64,000 nt of DNA from Mycoplasmopsis phocirhinis (GTDB lineage Bacteria; Bacillota_I; Bacilli_A; Mycoplasmatales; Metamycoplasmataceae). The notes below the pieces were generated by a model. The model searched no databases, had not been told where the DNA came from, and saw nothing but the letters and a program-made list of their open reading frames with translations. Position numbers and translations under genes: made by a program. Position 1 is the first letter of the stretch, and the number at the start of each line of letters is the position of its first letter. The stretch covers positions 496,001 through 560,000 of the forward strand of contig NZ_CP034841.1 of the NCBI RefSeq assembly GCF_004216495.1, given 5' to 3'. Of the stretch, positions 32,356-44,307 are shown in pieces.

Positions 32356-34731
32356 TTATTTTATTCCTTCTCATTTTCAGTTTTTGACTTCGTCAATATC
32401 AGTACCAGTCTCTCTGATGTAATTTTTATGATATTCAAGTTTTTCGCTCATTAGATCTATAAATGATTGTGCTTGCTCACCATAAACTGCTTTAGCAGCT
32501 GTTATTGACATATGAAATCTATCCATGTGCGATAATTGACGAATATCAAATGAAGTTGTTATATCTCCGTGTTCACGGTAGCCGTGAGGGTGTAAATTTC
32601 TATTTTGTCTTGTGAAGAAAATATCTCTTAAAAGACTTTCATAACCATGGAAGGCAAATAAAATTGGTTTATCAACGCTAAATACTGCGTTAAATTCTTC
32701 ATCACTTAAACCTCGTGGGTCGATTGAAGGATGTCTTAATTTTAAAATATCAACCACATTAATAAATCTAATTTTTAAAGATGGGAAATGTTTAATTAAA
32801 ATTGAAATAGCTGCTAAAGATTCGATTGTTGATTCAGTTCCAGAAGCTGCCACTACTAAATCTGGTGTTTGATTAAGAGATACATTTGAAGCTCAATCAA
32901 TAACTTTATAACCTTTTTGAACTAATTCTTCAGCTTCTTCAATACTAAAAAATTGTTCTCTTGGTTGTTTAGAAGCAACGATTAAATTAATCACATTTTT
33001 TTCGCTAAAAGCTTTTGCTGATACAGCCAATAATGTATTGGTATCAGCAGGTAAATATTCTCTGACCACATCAGCATTTTTATCAGCTAAATGTCCTAAC
33101 ATACCCGGATCTTGATGAGTATAACCGTTATGGTCTTGTTGGAATGCGTTTGATGTAGCAATTAAATTTAATGAAGGAATTTGTTTTCTTCAAAATAAAG
33201 GTTTACATTTATTAATTCATTTTAAATGTTGTGTAACCATTGAATCTACTACTCTTAAAAATGCTTCATATGAAGCAAATACTCCATGACGTCCGGTAAG
33301 TACATAACCTTCTAAAAATCCCTCAGCTTGGTGTTCGGATAATTGTGAATCAATAATTCGACCAGCAGGTGCTAAATATTCGTCTAAATCAGTGTTTATT
33401 GTGTCTAATCATTGACGATTAGTTGTTTTTAAAACATCAAAAAGGCGGTTTGATTTTGTTTCATCAGGTCCAAAGATTCTAAAATTAGTTGGGTTTAATT
33501 TGATTAATTCGGCATAATAAGTTGATAAATTAACCATATCTTGTGAAATTAGACTACCTGGTTTGTCAAATTTAAGGGCAAAATCTTTTCAATTACCTAA
33601 TTTTAAATTTTGAGGGTTAATTCCACCATTTGTGGCAGGGTTCATCGCCATTCTTTTATCATCATCAGGTGCTATATAAAAATCAGGTTTTAAGCATGCA
33701 TTTTCGTCAAATAATTCTTGTGGTCTATATGATTGCATTCAATCAATAAGTTCTTGTAAATATTGAGAATCTTCTGCTTTAACAGGTATAGGTACTTGGT
33801 GAGCTCTAAAACTTCCTTCTATCTGGTTATTGATAAATTTTGATGGTCCAGTTCAACCTTTAGGAGATCTAAAAATAATCATTGGTCATTGTGGGCGAGT
33901 TTGTTGTTGTTCATTTTTTTTGGACGCTTGGGCTTTGATAGTTTGAATTTTTTCAATAGCATAATCTAATTTTTTAGCCATTTCAGCATGGTAATCAGAT
34001 ACTTGTTCAACTTCAACAAAAATCGCTTCTCAACCAAAACCTTCAAATAATTTAGTTAATTCCGAATTCGAGCGGCGAGCAAAAATTGTTGGATTTGAAA
34101 TTTTAGCGCCGTTTAAGTGCAGAATAGGCAATACTACACCATCATTTTTAGGGTTAATAAATGTATTTGATAATCAGCCAGCCATTAATGGTCCTGTTTC
34201 AGCCTCGCCATCTCCAATTACAGTTGCCGCGATTAAACTAGGATTATCTAAAATAGCCCCAGTTGCGTGTGAAAGTGAATAACCTAATTCACCTCCTTCG
34301 TGTAAAGAACCTGGAGTTTCAGGAGCAGCGTGTGAAGCAGTTCCACCCGGAAATGAGAAAATTTTGAATAATTGTTTCATTCCTTGTTCATCTTGGGTTA
34401 TTTGAGGAAATAATTCAGTATATGAACCATCAAGATATGAATTTGCTACCATAACTTGACCACCATGCCCAGGTCCTTCGATGTAAAACATATTTAAGTC
34501 ATATTTATTAATTACTCTATTTAAATGAGCGTAAATAAAGTTTTGTCCAGGAATTGTACCTCAATGTCCTATTGGGTAGATTTTTAAATCTTCGGGTTTA
34601 AGGCCATTTTTCATTAACGGATTATTTCTTAAATACATTTGACCGACTGCGATATAATTAGCAGCCCTTCATCAAGCGTCGACTTTTGCTAAATATTCTT
34701 TTGAATCAAAATCAACATTTTTGTTTTGCAT
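32356..34731 (-). CDS. Xylulose-5-phosphate/fructose-6-phosphate phosphoketolase
   Basis: The protein has 791 residues, the usual length, read through several TGA codons. It cleaves xylulose-5-P with phosphate to acetyl-phosphate and glyceraldehyde-3-P, using thiamine diphosphate. Family signatures: [45 protein letters not shown], the ThDP motif [26 protein letters not shown], and [15 protein letters not shown]. In mycoplasmas it supplies acetyl-phosphate (ATP via acetate kinase) from pentoses or nucleosides, linking to the deoxyribosyltransferase and gap in this window. Confidence 0.97.
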
Positions 34732-34835
34732 TGTTTTCTCCTTATTGTATTATTATTTTTAATTATAGTAAATTAGTTATTTTTTTGGTTTTTAATTAGT
34801 TATAAAATTTTTACTTTATGGAATCAATAGCACAC

Positions 34836-34862
34836 AAAAAAATGCCACTTGGCATTTTTTTA
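34836..34862 (-). terminator. Terminator of ldh
   Basis: AAAAAAATGCC / GGCATTTTTTT stem with a 4-nt loop, T-rich on both sides, a few nt after the ldh stop. Confidence 0.88.
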
Positions 34863-34868
34863 ATATTT

Positions 34869-35831
34869 TTATTTAAAAACGTGTTTTACACCAATTTGAC
34901 TTAAAGTATCGTTGTGTACTTTGGCAAATCCTTCTGAGAATTTATCAAATTTTTCTCATTCTTCTGGTGTTAGAGACATTTTTTCTGGTAAGTATTCATA
35001 ACCATTTTCACCAACAACTACAGGGATTGAAAAGTAAATTCCAGGGTGTTTGAATGTATCAGGCAATTTCACACCAACTGTCATAATTTTTCTCTTGTTT
35101 TGTAAAATAGCGGCAGTAATTTCGTACATTGATGTACCAATACCGAATTGTGTATTTCCTTTACGTGAGAAAATTTCAAATGCTTCTTTTTTACTGTCTT
35201 CGTATAGTTTTTGTTTAACTTCTTCAGTAAATTGAGGTAAATCTTTAATTAATGTTTCACCAATTTTAGCATTTGATCATACAGCCATTGCTGAAGCACC
35301 GTGTTCTGCGATCATTGAAACTTGAATTGAATCTGCTTGTACGTTGTATCTTTGTGAGATAAGTTTTTTCAATCTAGCACCGTCTAAAATTGTACCTGCT
35401 GAAATAACTTTGTTTGCTGGTAAACCTGATGCGTAGTGGAATACAGCGGCCATTACATCACAAGGGTTTGCAGCCACAACAACTGTACCTTTAAATCCTT
35501 TTTCTTTTAATACAGAACCAAATGAAGCCATCATTTTAGCATTCGCACCAGCTAGTGCTAGACGATCTGAAAAGTCTTTGTTTGCTGGAATTGAAGCACA
35601 CACAGCAACAATATCAGCATCTGCAGCGTCTTGCTCTAATGTACCTGTTCTAAATGTAGAACCATTTCTTGGCATAATTGCAACCATGTCTGAAAAATCT
35701 TTTGCATGAGCATAAGCCACTTCTTCATTTTTATCAACAAATACTCATTGTGCTTCTAGACCTCTAGCAACTGAAACATTTACATATGTAAATCCAACAT
35801 TTCCTAGGCCGACAACAATAATTTTTTTCAT
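34869..35831 (-). CDS. L-lactate dehydrogenase-like enzyme
   Basis: The protein has 320 residues. NAD-binding GLGNVG at the N-terminus, AANPCDVMAAV, GTILDGARLKKL (Asp and the substrate-binding Arg), and the catalytic His in IAEHGASAMAVW. It belongs to the LDH/MDH superfamily and would regenerate NAD+ by reducing pyruvate. It is atypical: the usual EHGDS is EHGAS, and the active-site loop reads IPANKDFSDR where lactate dehydrogenases have a KPGETR-type loop. Substrate assignment (lactate, malate or another 2-hydroxyacid) is therefore less sure than the fold. AAGGGA precedes the ATG. Confidence 0.82.
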
Positions 35832-35891
35832 ATATATCCCTTCTAAAATATTTAATTTATTTTTTGTTTGTTTAGCTTTTAGCTTAATTTA

Positions 35892-35920
35892 ATTATAAAC
35901 CTAATTGCCTTGAATATGAA
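35892..35920 (-). promoter_or_regulatory. Promoter of ldh
   Basis: On the minus strand, TTCATA - 17 nt - TATAAT, about 60 nt before the ATG. Confidence 0.55.
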
Positions 35921-36051
35921 ATCATTTTTATATGAGAAAATTAATTTTATTTAATTTTTAATGCTTTTTTAAGGCTTTTTTGTATTTTTTATTTGGTGTA
36001 CAGTTGTTATATTGCTTACAACAAGGCAAAAAAAGTTAGTAAAATAAAAAT

Positions 36052-36073
36052 AAATGTGGAAATTTCCACATTT
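36052..36073 (-). terminator. Terminator of the MIB gene
   Basis: A 22-nt palindrome (AAATGTGGAAA / TTTCCACATTT) spans the stop codon and is followed by T/A-rich sequence on the minus strand. Confidence 0.75.
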
Positions 36074-38426
36074 ACGCAAAAGTAAAGTTTTGTGCTTCAA
36101 CTACTTTAAATCCAGCTTGTTCTAATTGTGTTTTTAATGAACTAGCACCTGGATTTATTTCTATTTCGTTGCTAAAATCAGAAGCATTTTTAGCATATTT
36201 AATAAATAGAGTTAAATTCACTAATCCTGAACCACTTAATTGTTCATCAGTTTCAATTCTAATTCGTTTAGTTATTGAACCATTAGAAAATATTATTTTT
36301 GAAGGTTGCATTGGTTCATCAACAATATGTTCTAAACCGGCTTCGTTTAAATCTTGAGCTTTAACACTAAATGAAGCTGAGTCGTTAAATAAAACTAGAC
36401 GGCTGATTTTTCTTGCTTTATTACTTGGCTTAAATTCGTCATGGAATTTAAGACCTCTTAAACTTTTGATTTTAGCTACTCTTGAAAAATCTAGTCCAAC
36501 TGGATAACTATTATCGCCTTCATTATGATCTGGGTTTAGACCAGCTCCAAAACCACCTTGGAAAATTGGTTCATTATTACGAGCATAATATGCCATTCTT
36601 AAACCTAAATTAATACGCTTAAATGGATCAGAATCATTTTCTTGATAATCAGAACTATCAAAAGCTAAAGTATTAAAGGTAATTCTAGTAGCAATATCCT
36701 CACCTCGTTTGTATTCAAAACTTACGTTGTAATCGTTTGTATTAATTCATTTTGTGTTGCGTAAAGCAAACGGGTTTATGCTTCAATTATCTAATAAAGA
36801 ATTTCCAAGTGTATATAGCGACAATTCTTTAATTGTTTTATTTTCAAGAGCAATTAATGAACTTGTATTTGTTGCTCGATCTGAGAAGAATAATTCTAGC
36901 TGTGGTATTTGATCTGGTAATTGTTCTAAAATTTCTTTAAATTTTTGGCTCGCATCATTGTGCCCCATATTTCTTATTCGAAATGAGACAAAATTATACT
37001 CAGGTTTTGCTTTTAAATCAATTAATAATTGTTTAGTTTTGGCATAACCACTTGGATTAGCGGCATCTATTTCTAAAACATAACCTTCATTAATTTGCCC
37101 TTTATCATTTACAGGTTTTTCACGTGTCATTTTAATAATATTAATACCATCGGTTTTTGAAACGTTTAAAGATTTAAATTGTTCTTCATCAGTTACATCT
37201 TGGCTTTTTCAACCTGGATAAATACCATGTTGAACATTATATGGAGTTCGAATTTCAGCAGAACTAAAACTAAATACACGTCTTTCGTAATTATCTCTTG
37301 TTCTACGGGCTATTTCATTATTATATCCTTCAGGATAACCGGCCGAATATGAATCTAATTCTCCATTTTCGTTAATAAAAACATTATCTTCAGAAATTAT
37401 TAAACCCTCAGATAAATTTTTAAGAGCGTTAGCTGAAAGTCTTTTAAATTTTGTAAAATCTAAATTATTATACAATCATATATAACGATGATCGCGTGAA
37501 TGAAATTGCATTGTTTTATATTTTTGAGCTGCATCAGGAACTAAAAAATTAATTACATTTTCACTATCAAATAATTTTGATCATTTTTCAAATTGTCTTT
37601 GTCAAAAACCGGTTACCTGTGTTGCAATATTTGCTGCTATATCTTCTGGTTTTACCTCTCTTAATATTTTTAAAGCAGATTCACGTATATATTTGGCATT
37701 TATTCCAGTATTTTTTGTTCCATCACCTGCTACATTTTCTACAACTTTATCAATTAGTTGTTCTGTCACTTCAAGACGTACAATTTTATCTATAAAATTA
37801 CTTTGATAGGGTTCGATGTTACTTATTTTATTTTGAATATCAAAGTGATTAATTTCTCTTGGTTTTTGTCTTGTAACTTCAGCACGAACATTTACTCCTA
37901 AAATATTTATTAATGCCTTTGAATCATCACTTGCGAATGGATTGATTTGAGTGGTTGTATCAATTATCTGTGGCTTTGGTTGTGGAATTGGTGTGGGAAT
38001 TATTTCTGGTTTAGGTTCCGTTTTAGGTATAACTATAGGTTTAGGTTTTTCAATTGGTTTTGGTTCTTCGATAGGTTTTGGTTGGGGGATAGGTTCGGGT
38101 TTAGGTTTAGGCTTTTCAATAGGTTCAACTTTAATTATTTCCACTTTTTTTGATTCTTCTGGCTTTGGTTTAGGTTTTGGTTTTTCAATAGGTTTAGGTA
38201 ATTCTCTAATGTTTTCGTCGGTTAATGAGTTTATTGTTTTTTGTAAATCTAAATTATCTTTTGCGATAAATTTAGTGTCTGCACTTGCATTTGTTTGGTA
38301 ATCAACACCCTCATTTGGCTTAGAATTGGTGTAATATAAAGATGTAGTAACTATTGTTGCAAGCGATACGGTTGAAAAAAGCGATAATGTAAGATTTCTA
38401 ATTTTTTTGTTTTTCAAAAAATTCAT
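36072..38426 (-). CDS. Immunoglobulin-blocking (MIB-type) surface protein
   Basis: The protein has 784 residues. The N-terminal hydrophobic anchor is LTLSLFSTVSLATIVTTSLYY. A Pro/Lys-rich spacer at about residues 76-160 is built of PKPKPEP / EKPKPI units. A large C-terminal domain follows with GFGAGLNPDHNEGDNSYPVG and VAKIKSLRGLKFHDEF, which I recognise from the mycoplasma putative immunoglobulin-blocking virulence family (MIB). MIB grips antibody light chains and hands the antibody to the protease MIP. Three MIP-like proteases lie within 20 kb. The promoter contains an 18-nt T tract and an IS sits directly upstream. No lipobox Cys. Confidence 0.78.
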
Positions 38427-38473
38427 TTTGTCTCCAAATTTATGATTATTTCCAATTATTAATTAATAGATAA

Positions 38474-38507
38474 ATTATATGAGCATTTTTTTTTTTTTTT
38501 TTTGCAA
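38474..38507 (-). promoter_or_regulatory. MIB promoter with an 18-nt homopolymer (candidate phase switch)
   Basis: On the minus strand TATAAT (38474-38479) is preceded by 6 nt, then A18 (T18 at 38486-38503 on +), then TTGCAA (38502-38507) as a candidate -35. Spacing is now 22 nt; optimal 17 would need about 13 A. Length-variable poly-A next to the -10 is the known switch of Mycoplasma hyorhinis vlp genes. Confidence 0.6.
38486..38503. repeat. Homopolymer T18
   Basis: Eighteen T in a row (A18 on the coding strand of MIB), the longest homopolymer I noticed in the window. Confidence 0.95.
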
Positions 38508-38525
38508 ATAGTAAAAATTTTTTTG
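38495..38525. repeat. Left target-site duplication of the IS1202-like element
   Basis: T9 plus the 22-nt GCAAATAGTAAAAA..TTTG block, identical to 40368-40398 on the other side of the element; the left copy adjoins nine further T. Confidence 0.85.
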
Positions 38526-38626
38526 CTTGAAATGTTAAACAAAATTAACATGTTTCAGTTTGATAGTAATATCTTAACAAATTACTTAATATTTATGGTT
38601 TAAATTAGAGAGAATTTTAGTTTAAA

Positions 38627-38690
38627 GCCCCCCAATGTCTGGGGGGTTGGGGGGGTTAGAAGCCCCTATGATAGGGGTTTGGGGTTAGAT
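38627..38690 (-). other. GC-rich hairpins and G-runs in the transposase 3' region
   Basis: Two strong stems, CCCCCC / GGGGGG and GCCCC / GGGGT, lie in otherwise AT-rich DNA. The + strand carries G6-TT-G7, then G4-TTT-G4. They follow the transposase gene and may act as its terminator or as transposon-end structure; a G-quadruplex is possible. Confidence 0.6.
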
Positions 38691-38814
38691 TAGAAACTTT
38701 TTCATTGAATTTTATTTTTTGTTTTTTGACAAAAAAAACAAAAACACAAATCTATTTTTAATAGATTTAGATAAATATTTTGAACTTAACTTAAATATTA
38801 TGTGTATTTTGAAT

Positions 38815-40305
38815 TTAAAATTCTATCGTTTGGCGAATATTCAGGCGAATATCTTCCAATTCTTTTAATATTGATTTCAATAATTTTTTGTCTTGTTCAT
38901 CCCAATCTGGCTTATTTTTGAATAAATTTTCTATTTTTGCATCCAACATTTGATTGAATGTGTAGCCTGCGGCTACTGTTTTCATCAATGTTTTGACTTG
39001 ATAAACTTCTAATGGAAGTTTTTTATTTATTGAAAATTTTTCGTATAGTTCCATATCATTTGGTTGTAATTTTTTTGCTTCATATCTCGAGTTTTTAATT
39101 CTAAAATAAAGTTTGTTATCACTTCCAATTATAAATTTGGCATCAAATTTAGATTCAACACGAATTCTTTGATCATTTTGATAAGGTGCGTAATGAATTC
39201 CGTTGTAAAATACAGTCCCATTATTGATTTTTCTTGCTATTTCTAAATCAAAAAAATGTTCTAATCTTTCTTTATTTAACTCTCTAAAATGATTGACTTT
39301 GGGTTCAATTACTGATTTTCGTATTTGATTTAAGTATTTTAATATCGATTCTTCAGCATCGTTTGCTTGTTGTATTGTGTTAATTTTATTGTCTAAAAAC
39401 CACAAAGGCAGGCGCATTTGAATAAAATTTTGTGCATTTTCTATGTGTGGTTTACCGTTAGAATTAGATGTAGTAATCAATTCAATACCCAGATTTTTTA
39501 TTGCTTTAAATGTTACTGCGTTTGAATCTTCATTATTATAGAAATTCTTTCTTTTATCAGTAATTATTGTTGAAGGAATACCGTATCTATTCAACATTTT
39601 TTCTAAATTACTTTGGTGACCATTCAGTGTTTCAACATTTTTTTCAAAATGAATTGATAAAAGTTTGCTGGTTGCGACATCAATAGAACTTATTGCTGTT
39701 CAAAGTTCATTTTTAACAAAATAATGAGTACAACCATCAATTTCAACAACATCACCAAAGGAATATTTTAATCTTGTTTTTTTGCGCTCAACTTCTTTTT
39801 TCTTCGGTATTTTTAATTCTAAATCTAATGAATATTTAATACCAAAACCTTTCTTTTTCAATTTTATTCTTGCCTTACGTGCCTCTTTTCTGCCCGCTTT
39901 ATACGCAAAAGCGCTACAAAAACCATTTTGTTTTAATCTTTTTACCATTTGGGAGTATGATATATATGTCTTGAGTTTTTCATGGTACGAAATTAAAGAC
40001 ATATACGAATTACATGAACTATTAGCATTGTTGCCACTAGCTAATAGTTTTTTATTTTCGTATTCTTGTCCTAAATTTAAAACCATTTCGTCGTTATATC
40101 TTTGAGCATTTTTATCGTTTGTGTTTTTGTGTTCAATGTTTTCAATATAACCATTTCCACGTTTTAACTCGTTTTTGTACAGTCTGACTGTAGAAACAGA
40201 TTTATTTATTCTATTTGCTAATTGTTTATATGTTTCGTGCTTAAAAGTAATGATGGTATCTAAACATCATTTTTTTTGGATTACATAGTTAGTTAATTTG
40301 TCCAT
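38815..40305 (-). CDS. ISNCY/IS1202-type DDE transposase
   Basis: The protein has 496 residues, read through several TGA. Helix-turn-helix at the N-terminus (YKQLANRINKSVSTVRLYKNEL). The integrase core has Asp in VVEIDGCTHYF, Asp in TIITDKRKNF and Glu in GKPHIENAQNFIQMRLP, with the IS1202-type context LGIEL before and I.TI..AN after. A C-terminal domain of about 150 residues follows. No frameshift or internal stop, so probably active. Confidence 0.88.
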
Positions 40306-40367
40306 CTCTTTTACCTACTTTTTAATTTTAAGGGAAAACAGATGTTAATTTTGTTTGAGTTTTCACG

Positions 40368-40398
40368 TTTTTTTTTGCAAATAGTAAAAATTTTTTTG
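40368..40398. repeat. Right target-site duplication of the IS1202-like element
   Basis: T9 plus the same 22-nt block as at 38495-38525. Here the T run is exactly nine, preceded by the IS end (CACG). Confidence 0.85.
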
Positions 40399-40518
40399 TG
40401 TTTTTTATCCTTATTAAAAAAGGCAAAATATTGCTAATTAAATTAAAATATAATGCTAAATTTTTTACCATAAATAATATAATTTATGTTAAATTAACAA
40501 AAGCATTTAAGGAAAAAA

Positions 40519-43500
40519 ATGAAAAATAAAAAAATTTGACTAAACACTCTTGTTTTGACAACTCCAATGTCTGCATTAGCATTGGTTAGTTGTGTTCAAA
40601 AACAATCTAAAATTGATGATAAAAAAGATTCAAATATTGTTAAACCAGAAAATAAAGATAAACCACAACAAGATGTAACTAATTCAAATGTTAAAACTCA
40701 ACAAAATACTCAACAACAACCCCAAAAGGCAAAACCAATATCAAATAAAAAAGAAGATAAAAAAACTACGCAAGATAAAATTAACAACAATCCCAATACA
40801 AATGGTGACCAAAACAATACAAAATTTCAAGATCCAAGCTCGCAAAATGAACAAAAAAATGAATTAAGCAATCAAGCGGATAATCAAAAAACAGAAAAAC
40901 AAATTAACGAAAATTCATCAACATCACAAAATAATTTAGAAAATAAAAATGAAGAAAATAATGTTAATTCTAACAAAGATATAAATAACACACAATCAAA
41001 TAAACAAATTGAACCAAATAACTCAAATCCTGATAGAAATGTTAATAATTATGTTGATCAAGATAATGTTAGCCAGCAAAATAAAAATACAAATAATGAT
41101 ATTCAAACACAAAATACAAACAATCAAAATGAACAACAAAATTTAGATCAAAAACAAAATGAGCAAGAAACTAATTTAGATAATCAAAAAGCTAATTCAC
41201 AACCAAAACTTGAGATTAATGATGATAATAATTTTGCAAATTATAAGAATAAAATTACAGAATTGCTACGCATAAATGGCAATTTTAGTATTCAAAACGC
41301 TCAAATATTAAAAAATGTTAATAATGCTAATCAAAATTATGTTTTATTGAAATTTAATTCGTTAGGAAAATATGAATTCAATTCAAAAATAAGTTTTAAA
41401 TTTAATGAAACTAACTATAGCTTTGATTTTGATAATAATTCTCTAATTTATTTATTTAAGCTAAACAAAAATGAAACATTAACGCAAACCAATAAAATTT
41501 CAGATATTAAAATTAATAATCATTTAATAACTAATGATGCTCTAACAGTAAATGAAGTTGTAAATCAATCTAGCACAACAAATTTAAGAGCTAATTCTGC
41601 TTCATTTACTAATAATCAAATACAGATAGATTTATCAGGTTCAAATAATTCATTACAATCAAATCAAGAATTTTATGTTACTTTAAAGCCAGATCGAAAT
41701 TATTTAGGTTCTGATATTACATTAAAAGGTATTTTTAATAACAATAAAATTGTAATTAATGATCATGCAAATTTTGATTTTAGTATTAATAAATGAGTAA
41801 TAACTCGTATCTTAAATACACAAAATTTATCATATGTAAAATTACCTAAAGATACAATTTCAAATGCTAAAAACGAAAATTCTGCTGATTTAACCTTAAG
41901 TATAAGCAAAAATTTTAGTGGAGATATCGAATCTATATCTATTAATTCAAATAATTCTAATCCAGGACAATATCTAGGTTCAATTAAATTGAATCAAGAA
42001 GCTATAACTAATTTAAATTTACTTAAACAAAAATACGTTCGTTTAGATTTTACAGACAAACATCAAATTGATTTAGATGCTTCAAAACCTTATCCAGAAC
42101 ACGAAAAAGGTTATTATACTAATTCAGTTGGTTTGAATTATCGGGATAGAAAAGATAGAATTTCAAATAAAAAATATATCTATTTAAATTATGATCAATT
42201 ATCAAACTTTGCTATTTCAAATTTACCTTCTGGTATTCATTGACAATTAAATAAAATTGAACTGGTTGATAAATCAAGTAATTTAGTTACAAAAACATTA
42301 ACTAACAATACTTCAAATACAGATTTTTATACTGAAATAAGCGAAAATATACAATTAAATCACGGCTATGAAAATGATTATAATAAACAAAATCTTCAAT
42401 GAAGCATCAATAAAACGATTAACGATGATGAAAATAATCACATAGACAAAAACCTTTCTTATACAGATGAAAATTACATCAAGGCAAATGACTATTACAT
42501 ATCTCAAACACAATACTACTTTTTAAAAGATGATAATAGCGACAAAACTTTTACTCGTAAATTTGATAATATCACTCTAAACAACAAAGAATATAATTTT
42601 GCAACACTAGCTCAACACTTTAAAGATAAAGAATTTATTTCTAATAAAGAAAATACACAATACACATACACAATAGATTTATCTAGATTCAAAAATATAG
42701 ATAATAAAAACCTAATTTTTAGCCTTAATTTTTTTGCTACGCCACTTAATATTGAACCATCACATTGGCGTATTAACCAAAATTCATATAAAATTAGTTT
42801 TTCGTATGAAAAATTAAAACAAGAAACCGAATTAGATAATATTGCAATTGAATTTGTGAAAAAATGAACTGATATCTATAAATTTATTGCTCGTTCAAGC
42901 GATTTATTTGGCATTAATGATTTTACTCTTGATCAAAATAAATTAGAAAAATTAATCAATGAAAATTTAAGGGTCAATGTAAAATTACAAAATAATAAAA
43001 TTTTAATTACTTTAAATACCCGCAAAGGGGTGTTGAATTCAAAAATACATTTACATAATTTGAGTCAAAAACTTTCTACTTATGTTGAAAAATTTCAAAA
43101 TTATCTTTCACTTATTTATACTGAAAATAAAAATGTAGATGTGGCACAAAAATTAAGTTTTAATCCAAATTCTTCAACTAATGATCTTCAATTACCGGAC
43201 TTTATTTTTTCAAAAAAGAATGATTGAAAAATTTTATACAGCACCTTAGATAATTCAACTACAACAAATGACGCACCAGATTTTGAATTCACAACAAATC
43301 GCACAACAACTAATGATTTACACACAAATCCTATAATAAAAGACGTAGTTGCTCGCGAGTTTGGTTTATATAATGGCACTGGTTGGGTTATTGCTAAAGT
43401 AAAGCCAGATGATGATAATGATAATCGTTATTATATCGCAACAAATCAACATGTTCCCACACATCAAAGTGAGCCTATATTTGCTCCTAAAGATCACGTT

Positions 43501-44274
43501 AATGAACAAGATACTTCTCATTGAGATGTCAATTCTAATTGAAGTGTCGGTGGCAGCAATCCATTTTGAAGAGGTGATGATAGCAAAGAAATTTTAGGTA
43601 ATGAAGTCTCAACAGCTGATGCAATTAAAGTTGTTTCTAAAAAACGTTATTCAGGAATTGATTTAAAAATTCATATTTTTGATACAACCGAAGCGGTTAA
43701 ATATTACAACGACCATAAAAATGACTCAAATATAGATACTAACGCAATATTCCAAAGCGCTAAAGCAATCTATAATTGAAAAAATTTAAATAAAATCAAA
43801 TTCAGCGAGCGTGCTAATTACATCAAAAGTAATACTTTAATAAGCACATACGCATCAAGTTTTCCTGGTTCCACAGCTGGCAATACAAAACGTAATATTC
43901 AAATTAGACATAATATTGTAACTAGTTTTACCGAAGCAGATAATCCTGGTGGACATAATTATACTGATTCAGAAACGTTAGCTTTTTGAGCCAAATTTAA
44001 AAATACAAATTTACAAAGTTATAACGCTTTACAGGCAGGTTCATCGGGCACAGGTGTATTTGATGATGAAGGTAATTTTTTAGCAATTCACGCCGGCAAA
44101 AGTAATGGCTATAACTTTTCGTATATTTTAAATAATCCGCGAATTGCTTTTATTGGATATTTAAATGGCTTTAACGATAATTCGTTTGCTTATAAAGTTC
44201 AACGTCTAAATCGTCTTTATCCAGATTTATTTGGCTTACCAGAAATATTTAGTGAATTTGAAAAACCGTTTTAA
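40519..44274 (+). CDS. DUF31/MIP-type serine protease lipoprotein 1
   Basis: The protein has 1251 residues. Lipoprotein signal with lipobox LALVSC. Residues about 25-215 are a Gln/Asn-rich low-complexity spacer, followed by repeated beta-rich domains. The C-terminal chymotrypsin-like protease has His in ATNQHVPTHQ, Asp in SGIDLKIHIF and Ser in AGSSGTGVFDDEG. This is the layout of mycoplasma immunoglobulin protease MIP and related DUF31 proteins: anchored outside, cleaving antibody held by MIB. The MIB gene lies on the other strand just beyond the IS. GGAAA weakly precedes the ATG; TATAAT lies at 40449 and 40478. Confidence 0.85.
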
Positions 44275-44278
44275 TTAA

Positions 44279-44307
44279 AAATTAGCACAGCAAAAGTTGT
44301 GCTAATT
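44279..44307 (+). terminator. Terminator between protease 1 and the helicase fusion
   Basis: AAATTAGCACA / TGTGCTAATTT stem lies after the protease stop and overlaps the end of the convergent gene. Confidence 0.75.

Larger units (their letters stand above)
38526..40367 (-). mobile_element. IS1202/ISNCY-like insertion sequence (about 1842 bp)
   Basis: It is bounded by imperfect inverted repeats of about 26 bp sharing AAACAAAATTAACAT (38537-38551 and inverted at the right end) and by about 31-bp direct repeats. Long duplications are characteristic of the IS1202 group. It has one intact transposase and a GC-rich hairpin region at its 3' side. It sits in the gap between the divergent MIB and protease genes. 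Confidence 0.85.

Noticed and set aside
37947..38301. Two + strand ORFs rich in Gly, Phe and Trp opposite the MIB gene
   Set aside because: They are antisense shadows of the Pro/Lys-rich repeats of MIB; repeats keep several frames open.
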